DNA of 5,044 nucleotides from the NCBI GenBank assembly GCA_021815005.1, contig JAKAHL010000174.1, positions 1 through 5,044 of the forward strand, in the 5' to 3' direction. The DNA comes from Chloroflexota bacterium (GTDB lineage: Bacteria > Chloroflexota > Limnocylindria > Limnocylindrales > CSP1-4). How positions within the stretch are numbered: the first letter of the stretch is position 1; every line of letters begins with the position of its first letter. The position numbers and the translations under genes were made by a program. The notes below the pieces were generated by a model, which saw only the letters and a list, made by a program, of their open reading frames with translations, was not told the DNA's origin and did no database searches. Of this stretch, positions 1 to 5,044 are shown piece by piece.

Positions 1-57
1 CTCGTGGTGGAGCCAGGCCACCTCGGCCAGGAGGTCGCGGCGGTCGTCGGGGGTCAC
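1..57 (-). CDS. N-terminus of probable SorC-family sugar-binding transcriptional regulator (partial)
   Basis: Only the first 19 codons are in the window; the gene continues past the left edge. It starts with GTG, and that codon overlaps the TGA stop of the RuBisCO-like gene in a GTGA junction, so it is the fourth gene of the minus-strand operon. The visible residues read MTPDDRRDLLAEVAWLHHE. The segment AEVAWLHHE resembles the first helix of SorC/LsrR-type regulators (for example ARIAWFYYHD in LsrR from memory), which precedes their helix-turn-helix. Such regulators bind phosphorylated sugars and often control their own operon, which suits the inverted repeat upstream of the operon's first gene. 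The family call rests on 19 residues and is an inference; that a coding region starts here is much more secure. Confidence 0.5.
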   Translation of the reverse strand, partial: MTPDDRRDLLAEVAWLHHE

Positions 58-1229
58 GCGGCGGCCCCGCCCGGAGCCCCGGCGGCCGGGCCGCTGCCGG
101 GCTCGATCGCGGCCCGCATCCGGCGGGCGTTCTCCAGCAGGTCGCCGCGCTGCAGGTCGCCGCCCACCAGCAGGGCCGTGTCGGGGCCGTAGAAGGCGTC
201 AAGCTCGGGGAGGCGCGCCAGCGTCATGCCGCCGCCCGGCGTCGGCAGGATCGGCGCGACCGCCCCGAGCGGAGCCCGGCAGGCGTCCGCGATCGACCGG
301 CAGGCGGCCCGGCTGAACGAGAACCGCCCGCCGTAGTTCGGGTACACGGTCATGTCGGCGCCGGCGAGGCGATACAGCGTGCCGAACAGCACGCCGTGCT
401 CGATCCCGTGCGCCTCCGAGAGCACGTAGGCGCCCAGAAAAGCCGGGTGGCCCATGATCGGCAGGCCGATGGCGTCGTCGTCCGCGAGCGCCCGCATGCT
501 GTCGAGACCGGTGAGCCCGGGCAGCACCAGCAGCCCGCCGGCCCCGGCATCCCGGGCGATCCTCGCCCGCTCGGCGAACTCCGGCGCGGGGCCGTTGAGC
601 GACGGCATGTACAGGGTCCGGGTGCCCAGGCGCCGGTTCGCCTCGCGCACCGACGCGGCGCACGCTCGCACGCGCTCCTCCCAGGGGGCGAAGGGCTGGT
701 TCGCGAGGCCGTGGTCGTCCTTGACGATGTCGATTCCGCCCTCGGCCATCGTCGCGGCGATCGCCGCCATGTCGTCCGCGGACAGCCCCATCGGCTTGAG
801 GGCGCTGGCGAGGATCGGCCGGCCCTCGGCGGCCAGGAGCCGGCGCAGGCCGGCGATCCCGAACCGCGGGCCGCGGAACTGCCGGAGCACCTCGGGCGGC
901 AGGTCCAGGCCGACCAGGCGCACGCCCGGGTAGAGCGAGCAGTTGCCCAGCAGCACGTTGAGGAACTGCGGGAGCTCGCCGGCAAAGGTCTCCGCGGCGT
1001 AGCTGATCCGGACGACCGAGAGCTCCGGGCCCACCGCGTCCACCGCCTCCACGCGCCCGACCACGTGGCGGCGGATGTCGTCGTCGGCCACCAGGTCCAC
1101 CGGGAACTCGATCGTCTGCTCCATCGCGATCCCCTCGGCCCGACCGCGGGCGGCGTCGTGGGGACCGGCGATGGCGTAGCGGGCGGCAAAGCGGTGGCCG
1201 CTGACCGCGAGCGACTTGGCGGGGATCAC
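54..1229 (-). CDS. RuBisCO-like protein (RLP, form IV-type), sugar-acid catabolism candidate
   Basis: A 391-residue protein of the RuBisCO large-subunit family, slightly shorter than usual for the family (about 400-430). Aligned by eye to true RuBisCO, it keeps the equivalents of E60 (E37, in AMEQT), N123 (N96, in LLGN), K175 (K145, in LKPMG), K201 (K170) and D203 (D172) in KDDHGLANQPF, H294 (H261, in GHPAF), and the glycine phosphate-binding loops (PGGGM 331-335, VGGDL 355-359). It lacks K177, has His173 in place of E204, and shows no loop-6 lysine motif, so it should not fix CO2. Known RLPs act as enolases or isomerases in methionine salvage, or as decarboxylases or transcarboxylase/hydrolases on 3-oxo-isoapionate 4-phosphate; the sugar-gene context favours the second group. 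The GTG start at 1229 forms a GTGA overlap with the upstream transketolase stop. The internal ATG at 1124 would cut off family-typical N-terminal sequence (HRFAARYAI...ARGRAEGIA) and is rejected as the start. Confidence 0.88.
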   Translation of the reverse strand: MIPAKSLAVSGHRFAARYAIAGPHDAARGRAEGIAMEQTIEFPVDLVADDDIRRHVVGRVEAVDAVGPELSVVRISYAAETFAGELPQFLNVLLGNCSLYPGVRLVGLDLPPEVLRQFRGPRFGIAGLRRLLAAEGRPILASALKPMGLSADDMAAIAATMAEGGIDIVKDDHGLANQPFAPWEERVRACAASVREANRRLGTRTLYMPSLNGPAPEFAERARIARDAGAGGLLVLPGLTGLDSMRALADDDAIGLPIMGHPAFLGAYVLSEAHGIEHGVLFGTLYRLAGADMTVYPNYGGRFSFSRAACRSIADACRAPLGAVAPILPTPGGGMTLARLPELDAFYGPDTALLVGGDLQRGDLLENARRMRAAIEPGSGPAAGAPGGAAA

Positions 1230-2242
1230 AGCGAATCGGCGTTCCTGGCGGCCGCGCCCACCGGGACGACCTCGGTGTGGGCGAGCTCCTCGGCGTCGAT
1301 GCCCAGCGGCTCGCCCACAACGCGCTCCACCGCCTGCACGATGGCGAGCGCGTCGAGCCCGTACTCGCGCATCAGGTGCGCCCGCGAGGCACCGTGCGCA
1401 TAGGTGTCGCGGAGCCCCACCCGCACGAGGCGCTGGCCGAGCCCGGCATCGGCGATCCGCTCCGCGACCGCCGACCCGAGGCCGCCGGTGACGAGGTGGT
1501 TCTCGGCGGTCACGATCCCCCGCGAGGCGCCGGCGATCGAGGCCAGCACCTCGGGGTCGTCGAACGGCTTGTGGGTGGATACGTGGAGGTGGCGCACGCC
1601 GACACCCCGCGCCTGGAGCGCCCGGACGGCCCGGAGGCCCTCCTCGGTCTCCACGCCCGCGGTGACCAGCGTGACGTCCTCGCCGGTCGAGAGGACGCGC
1701 GCCGTGTCGAGCCGCATCGGCTCGCTCCTGGGGAACAGCCTGGGCATGACGCCGCGCAGCATCCGCACGTAGACCGGGCCGTCCACGGCCTGCGCCACGT
1801 CGAGCACGCTCTCGACCTCGGTGGCGTCGCCCGTCTCGAGGACGGTCATGTTGGGCGTCGCCCGCAGGATCGCCACGTCCTCGATGGCCTGGTGGGTCAC
1901 CCCGCCGGGGGTGAGGATGCCGGGCAGGAAGCCGATCATCCGGACCCGCAGGTTGGGGTACGCCACCGACATCGCGAGCTGGTCGTAGGCGCGCCGGTAG
2001 ATGAACACCGCGAACGTGTGGATGTACGGGGTGTACCCCTCGCGCGCGAGCCCGGCCGCGAACCCCAGCATGTTCTGCTCGGCCATGCCCACCGAGAAGT
2101 AGCGGTCGGGGTAGGTGTCCCGCCACTTGCCCACCTCGGAGCTGTTGGTGAGGTCGGCCGTGACGACCACGACCTCGGGCTTGTCCTTGGCCCACGCGAT
2201 GAAGTTCTCCACGTGGGGCCGGACGACCGTCTCGAGCGTCAT
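1226..2242 (-). CDS. Transketolase, C-terminal subunit (pyrimidine-binding and C-terminal domains)
   Basis: A 338-residue protein matching the second half of transketolase, as in split two-gene transketolases. The pyrimidine-binding domain comes first. GMAEQN at 52-57 carries the glutamate (E55) that activates the thiamine diphosphate aminopyrimidine ring. It is followed by HTFAVFIYRRAYDQL near 75-89 and GGVTHQAIEDVAILRATPNM at 113-132, the conserved substrate/cofactor-side loop. The C-terminal transketolase domain runs from roughly residue 190 to the end. It should form the active enzyme with the product of the gene just upstream, because the active site lies between the two halves; together they transfer a two-carbon ketol group between sugar phosphates. 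Its ATG overlaps the TGA of the N-terminal subunit gene (ATGA), and its own TGA overlaps the GTG of the RLP gene. Split transketolases of this kind include apulose-4-phosphate transketolase (AptA/AptB), but the substrate cannot be read from sequence. Confidence 0.92.
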   Translation of the reverse strand: MTLETVVRPHVENFIAWAKDKPEVVVVTADLTNSSEVGKWRDTYPDRYFSVGMAEQNMLGFAAGLAREGYTPYIHTFAVFIYRRAYDQLAMSVAYPNLRVRMIGFLPGILTPGGVTHQAIEDVAILRATPNMTVLETGDATEVESVLDVAQAVDGPVYVRMLRGVMPRLFPRSEPMRLDTARVLSTGEDVTLVTAGVETEEGLRAVRALQARGVGVRHLHVSTHKPFDDPEVLASIAGASRGIVTAENHLVTGGLGSAVAERIADAGLGQRLVRVGLRDTYAHGASRAHLMREYGLDALAIVQAVERVVGEPLGIDAEELAHTEVVPVGAAARNADSL

Positions 2243-3168
2243 GCCGTCACCGCCTCTCGCGCCAGCGCGTCGTACGCGGCCTGGTAGCGCGCCTTCTCGT
2301 CCGGGGACTTGAAGCGCAGGGTGTGGAGCAGGGGCGCCTTCTCAGCCAGCAGCGGCACGCCGCGGGTCGGGTCCGTGAACGCGAGCACCATGTGGGGCCG
2401 TCCCGTCTCGCGCGCCGCGGCCGCGTCGAGCGCATCGAGGTCGTGGCCGTCCACCTCGTCGCAGGACCAGCCGAAGGCGCGGACGCGATCCCCGAGGTGC
2501 TCGAGGTTGCCGACCGCGCTGACCAGGCCGTCGCACTGCTGGCCGTTCACGTCCACGATGACCCGCAGGTTGTCGATGGCGTGGAACGCGGCGTTGGCGA
2601 GCGCCTCCCAGGTCTGCCCCTCCTCGAACTCCCCGTCCGACATCATGACCCAGACTCGGCCGGTGTCCCCGCGCCGGCGGCGTGCCACCGCGATGCCGGC
2701 CGCCTGGGAGAGCGCCTGGGCGAGCGACCCGGTGGTGGTCTCGATGCCGGGCGAGTGCTCGGCGCCGATCATCTCCACGGTGCTGCCGTCGCGGTTGAAG
2801 TCATCCAGCCCGGCCGGGTCCAGCCGGCCCACCTCGATCAGGGCGGCGTACAGCGCCAGAGCGTACTGCGCGGGGGAGAAGATGAACCGGTCGAGCCCGG
2901 GTCCGGGCGCCCCGTGGTAGACGGCCCCCGTGCGGTAGTCCGGGTTCGCGGGCCCGGGAACCCCGGTGAACGGCGGCGGCACGATCGGGGCGTCCACCGG
3001 CGCCAGCCGGAGCGTGCGCGTGTACAGCATGGCCAGCAACTCGGCGGCCGAGCAGGCCTGCGACAGGTAGCCCTCGCCGTGGCGGAGGACGTGCTCGAAC
3101 ACGCGCCGGCGGATCCCCGCGGCAACAGCGCGGGTCCGGTCCTGCCAGGCTGCGGACGGGTCGGACAT
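2239..3168 (-). CDS. Transketolase, N-terminal subunit (thiamine diphosphate-binding domain)
   Basis: A 309-residue protein matching the first half of transketolase. From the ATG at 3168, HSPGIETTTGSLAQALSQAAGIAVA lies at about 138-162. The metal/diphosphate-binding motif follows: SDGEFEEGQTWEA at 177-189, where SDGE replaces the usual GDGE, with VDVNGQQ at 205-211. It pairs with the C-terminal subunit encoded immediately downstream in a 4-base overlap, and is the first gene of the operon. The ATG at 3168 is preferred over an in-frame GTG at 3180 because GAGGTG sits 9 bases upstream of the ATG, while the GTG has no usable ribosome-binding site. One oddity: FSPAQYALALYAAL (97-110) has Gln101 where transketolases normally carry a histidine (SxGHxxxxLY) that contacts the cofactor. 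No other sign of decay is seen, so a functional variant is more likely than a pseudogene. Confidence 0.92.
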   Translation of the reverse strand: MSDPSAAWQDRTRAVAAGIRRRVFEHVLRHGEGYLSQACSAAELLAMLYTRTLRLAPVDAPIVPPPFTGVPGPANPDYRTGAVYHGAPGPGLDRFIFSPAQYALALYAALIEVGRLDPAGLDDFNRDGSTVEMIGAEHSPGIETTTGSLAQALSQAAGIAVARRRRGDTGRVWVMMSDGEFEEGQTWEALANAAFHAIDNLRVIVDVNGQQCDGLVSAVGNLEHLGDRVRAFGWSCDEVDGHDLDALDAAAARETGRPHMVLAFTDPTRGVPLLAEKAPLLHTLRFKSPDEKARYQAAYDALAREAVTA

Positions 3169-3216
3169 GGAGGGCGGCACCTCGACGCGGCAACCCTGTC
3201 GTCACCGCGCCCTGTA

Positions 3217-3234
3217 GGTGCACGATTGTGCACC
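3217..3234. promoter_or_regulatory. Perfect inverted repeat, candidate operator of the transketolase-RLP operon
   Basis: GGTGCAC-GATT-GTGCACC has perfect 7-base arms around a 4-base centre and lies 49 bases upstream of the first operon gene (ATG at 3168). On the minus strand, TGGACA (3245-3250) resembles a -35 box and would put the repeat over the -10 region; no good -10 hexamer is seen, so the promoter itself is not called. The size and symmetry suit a dimeric repressor, and the TGCAC...GTGCA form is compatible with SorC-type operators. The likely binder is the regulator encoded at the operon's end; this is inference. A weaker half-site-like ATTGTTGCA lies at 3250-3258. Confidence 0.6.
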
Positions 3235-3307
3235 GATGAATTTCTGTCCATTGTTGCAGATCCCCGACGCCTCCGCCAGCCCAGGCGCCCGCCGGAATTC
3301 GGGGGAC

Positions 3308-3337
3308 TTGCTTGCGTACTTGCGCAAGTGCTAAATT
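3308..3337 (+). promoter_or_regulatory. Putative promoter of the OsmC gene with internal palindrome
   Basis: TTGCTT (3308-3313) and TAAATT (3332-3337), separated by 18 bases, form a plausible -35/-10 pair in one of the few AT-containing patches of this window. The spacer holds the perfect 12-base palindrome ACTTGCGCAAGT (3318-3329). An extra half copy, ACTTGC, begins exactly 12 bases earlier (3306-3311). A palindrome between -35 and -10 is the classical position for a repressor. The start codon of the OsmC gene is 50 bases downstream of the -10 box. Confidence 0.42.
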
Positions 3338-3386
3338 CTGCCTGTGCTCGCCCGCCAGACGGGCCTACCGAACGAGGAACCCCACC

Positions 3387-3797
3387 GTGGATATGGTCAT
3401 CGACTTCCCGGGCGGCGCGCGCGTCGACGCCCACTTCGGCCCGTACACGTTCCCCACGGACCAGCCCCCGTCCGGCGGCGGCACGGGCTCGGCGCCCACG
3501 CCCTTCCTGACCTTCCTGTCCACCATCGGGACGTGCGCGGGCATCTACGTCCTGGGCTTCTGCCGCCAGCGCGGCATCCCCACCGACGGGATCCGCCTCA
3601 TCCAGCGCATGGCCTCCAACCCGATGACCGGCATGGTCACCGACGTGGAGGTGACCATCGAGCTGCCCGAGACCTTCCCGGCCAAGTACGCCGACGCCGT
3701 CGTGCGCGCCGCCGAGCAGTGCGCGGTCAAGAAGCACTTCGAGCAGCCCCCCGCCATCCGCGTCGAGAGCCACATCGCGGCCTCGGCCAAGGCCTGA
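3387..3797 (+). CDS. OsmC family protein
   Basis: A 136-residue protein of the OsmC/Ohr family, the usual size for it. Members are typically cytosolic thiol peroxidases that reduce organic hydroperoxides, although the functions of many OsmC-like subgroups are unproven. The conserved thiol positions are visible: Cys50 in STIGTCAGIYV on the central helix (peroxidatic position) and Cys112 in AEQCAVKKHFEQPP (resolving position); there is a further Cys59. The CAVKKHFEQPP ending resembles the YhfA-like OsmC subgroup more than classical Ohr. GTG at 3387 is chosen because GAGGA (3374-3378) lies 8 bases upstream; the in-frame ATG at 3393 is spaced less well, and the reading frame upstream to 3312 has no family resemblance. 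It is divergent from the sugar operon and has its own putative promoter. Substrate specificity cannot be assigned. Confidence 0.88.
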   Translation: MDMVIDFPGGARVDAHFGPYTFPTDQPPSGGGTGSAPTPFLTFLSTIGTCAGIYVLGFCRQRGIPTDGIRLIQRMASNPMTGMVTDVEVTIELPETFPAKYADAVVRAAEQCAVKKHFEQPPAIRVESHIAASAKA

Positions 3798-3828
3798 CCC
3801 GACCGTCTCGCGGCGCCGGTCGCGGAGC

Positions 3829-3849
3829 CGTCGTCCAACCCGGACGACG
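3829..3849 (+). terminator. Possible hairpin terminator after the OsmC gene
   Basis: CGTCGTCC-AACCC-GGACGACG is a perfect 8-bp stem with a 5-base loop, starting 31 bases after the OsmC stop codon and ending 70 bases before the next gene. There is no following T-run, so it is not a canonical intrinsic terminator. High-GC bacteria often have hairpins without a U-tract, and it could equally be an mRNA-stabilising structure. Confidence 0.35.
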
Positions 3850-3919
3850 CGCTGCCGGCCGGCGCCGCATCATGTCCAGCGCGGGAGGCGACCCGTCCCG
3901 CGCAGGAGGCATCCCAGCC

Positions 3920-4477
3920 GTGTTCGACCAGACCGCCCGCGACGAGCTCGTGAGGGCCATCGAGGCCCACCGCGCGGAGAAGGACGAGTACTTCCGATTC
4001 GCGCCGGACAGTCCGATCGAGCCGGACGACCGCGAGGCATTCCCGGGCCTGGCCTACTTCCCCGTTGACCCGGCCTACCGATTCGAGGGACTCGAGCTGG
4101 GGCCGTACGAGGGCACCGAGCCCGAGATCTTCGGCATGCCCACCTCGACGGATGACGTCCGGCGGGCCGTGCGCGCGGGGACGTTCCGGTTCGCGCTCCG
4201 CGGGCAGCAGCTCCGACTCGTCGCGTACGACCTCGGCGGGGGCGAGCTGTTCGTGCCCTTCCTGGATGCGACGAGCGGCACCGACACGTACGGCGCCGGT
4301 CGCTACCTCGACCTCGAGTCCGAGGACGACGGCACCTACACGCTCGACTTCAACCTCGCCTACTTCCCGCTGTGCGCGTACTCGCCCTGGTACTCGTGCC
4401 CGCTCACGCCGGCGGAGAACCGCCTCGCGGTCCGGATCGAGGCGGGCGAGCGGCTGCGCGAGGCCACCGGGGGCTGA
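3920..4477 (+). CDS. DUF1684 domain-containing protein
   Basis: A 185-residue protein of the DUF1684 family, whose biochemical role I do not know. The family signature is clear. It opens with [20 protein letters not shown] (about 14-33) and [16 protein letters not shown] (41-56). After a variable middle come [25 protein letters not shown] (109-133), [35 protein letters not shown] (137-171) and an acidic tail. Cys152 and Cys160 bracket the aromatic-rich AYSPWYS. No signal peptide or membrane segment is seen, so it is probably cytosolic. GTG at 3920 is preferred because AGGAGG (3904-3909) lies 10 bases upstream. An in-frame ATG at 3872 would add 16 Gly/Ser/Ala-rich residues with no ribosome-binding site. 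It is co-oriented with the OsmC gene, 122 bases downstream, probably as a separate unit. Confidence 0.87.
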   Translation: MFDQTARDELVRAIEAHRAEKDEYFRFAPDSPIEPDDREAFPGLAYFPVDPAYRFEGLELGPYEGTEPEIFGMPTSTDDVRRAVRAGTFRFALRGQQLRLVAYDLGGGELFVPFLDATSGTDTYGAGRYLDLESEDDGTYTLDFNLAYFPLCAYSPWYSCPLTPAENRLAVRIEAGERLREATGG

Positions 4478-4685
4478 CGCCCGGGCCAACGCCGGGGAGG
4501 TCGGGGCAACCCCTGGCGCGGGTCCCGGAACCTCTCAAGCCGCACCCACGGCCTGGGCCGCCGTCGAGCGGCTGTCGCACAGTCCGGAAGGACCTCGCGC
4601 GATAGGCTGCGCGTACCGCACACTCGCCGGATCAACGGCCCCAGTCGGGATGCTCGATGGCGTGCGGGGCCGCCTGGAGGACACG
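4478..4685. other. Non-coding interval before the PEP carboxykinase gene
   Basis: These 208 bases separate the DUF1684 gene from the PEP carboxykinase gene and show no convincing coding frame on either strand. GATAGGCT (4601-4608) contains TAGGCT, which fits the TAnnnT -10 pattern of high-GC bacteria and lies about 80 bases before the start codon, but no matching -35 is seen at a normal distance. The promoter of the next gene probably lies here; it cannot be placed with confidence. GGGG-CAA-CCCC (4503-4513) is a short 4-bp hairpin, too weak to call a terminator. Confidence 0.5.
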
Positions 4686-5044
4686 ATGCGCAACGCGAAG
4701 CTCGACGCCTGGGTCGAGGAATCGGCCGCCCTGTGCAAGCCGGACCGCATCCACTGGTGCGACGGCTCGGCGGCCGAGCACGACGAGATGATCCGCCTCA
4801 TGGTGCATGCCGGGACGGCCGTGCCGCTCGACGACGCCAAGCGCCCGGGCAGCGTGCTCGTCCGCTCCCACCCGGCTGACGTCGCCCGCGTCGAGGACCG
4901 CACGTTCATCTGCTCGGCCCGCAAGGAGGACGCGGGCCCGACCAACAACTGGGCCGAGCCGGCCGAGATGAAGGCCACCCTCCGCGGCCTGTTCGACGGC
5001 GCCATGGCCGGCCGCACGATGTACGTGATTCCCTACTCCATGGG
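4686..5044 (+). CDS. pckG: Phosphoenolpyruvate carboxykinase (GTP), N-terminal part (partial)
   Basis: The first 119 codons of GTP-dependent PEP carboxykinase, a roughly 600-residue cytosolic enzyme that interconverts oxaloacetate and GTP with PEP, CO2 and GDP (gluconeogenesis/anaplerosis). The gene runs off the right edge. The N-terminal family signature is strong: [23 protein letters not shown] near 6-28, [30 protein letters not shown] through about 90, and [20 protein letters not shown] at the edge, matching the substrate-site region of the family (R-TMYVIPFSMGP). ATG at 4686 is favoured because GGAGG (4676-4680) lies 5 bases upstream. In-frame ATG at 4650 and GTG at 4662 are alternatives that would add 12 or 8 residues. 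It is not part of the left-hand sugar operon, although it would feed from central metabolites. Confidence 0.93.
   Translation, partial: MRNAKLDAWVEESAALCKPDRIHWCDGSAAEHDEMIRLMVHAGTAVPLDDAKRPGSVLVRSHPADVARVEDRTFICSARKEDAGPTNNWAEPAEMKATLRGLFDGAMAGRTMYVIPYSM

Noticed and set aside
1230..2195. Upstream extension of the RLP reading frame through the transketolase C-subunit gene (a 713-residue open frame)
   Set aside because: The extension is Arg/Gly/His/Pro-rich and overlaps a clear transketolase in another frame; it is an open frame caused by high GC, not a fusion.
1277..2287. Long plus-strand open frame (336 codons) antisense to the transketolase C-subunit
   Set aside because: His/Arg/Gly-rich shadow of a well-supported gene; no ribosome-binding site or family similarity seen.
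2323..3510. Long plus-strand open frame (395 codons) antisense to the transketolase N-subunit
   Set aside because: No recognisable domain, composition typical of an antisense shadow, and it crosses the divergent promoter region and the OsmC start.
3344..3871. Possible N-terminal extension of the DUF1684 protein through the OsmC gene
   Set aside because: This part of the frame is Arg/His/Pro-rich and out of frame with the true OsmC protein; DUF1684 similarity begins only after about 3920.
3545..4489. Minus-strand open frame (314 codons) opposite the OsmC and DUF1684 genes
   Set aside because: It covers two well-supported genes and the spacer between them with low-complexity Arg/Ala sequence; an antisense shadow.
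4503..4513. GGGG-CAA-CCCC hairpin after the DUF1684 gene
   Set aside because: Only a 4-bp stem with no T-run; expected by chance in such GC-rich sequence.
4582..4593. GTCC-GGAA-GGAC small hairpin upstream of the PEP carboxykinase gene
   Set aside because: A 4-bp stem with a tetraloop is too short to support a regulatory or riboswitch call.

Overview
This is a GC-rich window (about 70% by eye) with GTG starts, strong G/C third-position bias and tightly packed genes. It most resembles a high-GC soil-type bacterium such as an Actinomycetota or Chloroflexota member. That placement is an impression from composition, the GTP-type PEP carboxykinase and the DUF1684 gene; there is no rRNA or other firm marker. 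No tRNA, rRNA, CRISPR array or mobile element was seen.

The left two thirds (1-3168, minus strand) is one compact operon, read right to left. It encodes the N-terminal half of a split transketolase, its C-terminal half, a RuBisCO-like protein (RLP), and the first 19 codons of a gene that looks like a SorC-type sugar-responsive regulator. Each of the three gene junctions is a 4-base stop/start overlap (ATGA, GTGA, GTGA), which implies translational coupling. About 50 bases upstream of the first gene is a perfect 18-bp inverted repeat (GGTGCAC-GATT-GTGCACC) that looks like the operon's operator. RLPs and split transketolases are both known from bacterial branched-sugar and sugar-acid catabolism (apiose/apionate routes), so this is probably a carbohydrate or sugar-acid breakdown operon whose exact substrate is unknown.

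The centre (3169-3386) is a divergent promoter region. The right third (plus strand) holds an OsmC-family protein with its own palindrome-containing promoter, a possible hairpin terminator, a DUF1684 protein, a 208-base non-coding stretch, and the start of a GTP-dependent PEP carboxykinase that runs off the right edge. These three genes look like independent units, not part of the sugar operon.

The item most worth following up is the coupled transketolase-RLP-regulator operon. Its RLP lacks several RuBisCO catalytic residues and its transketolase lacks a normally conserved cofactor-site histidine, which suggests a dedicated, non-housekeeping reaction.
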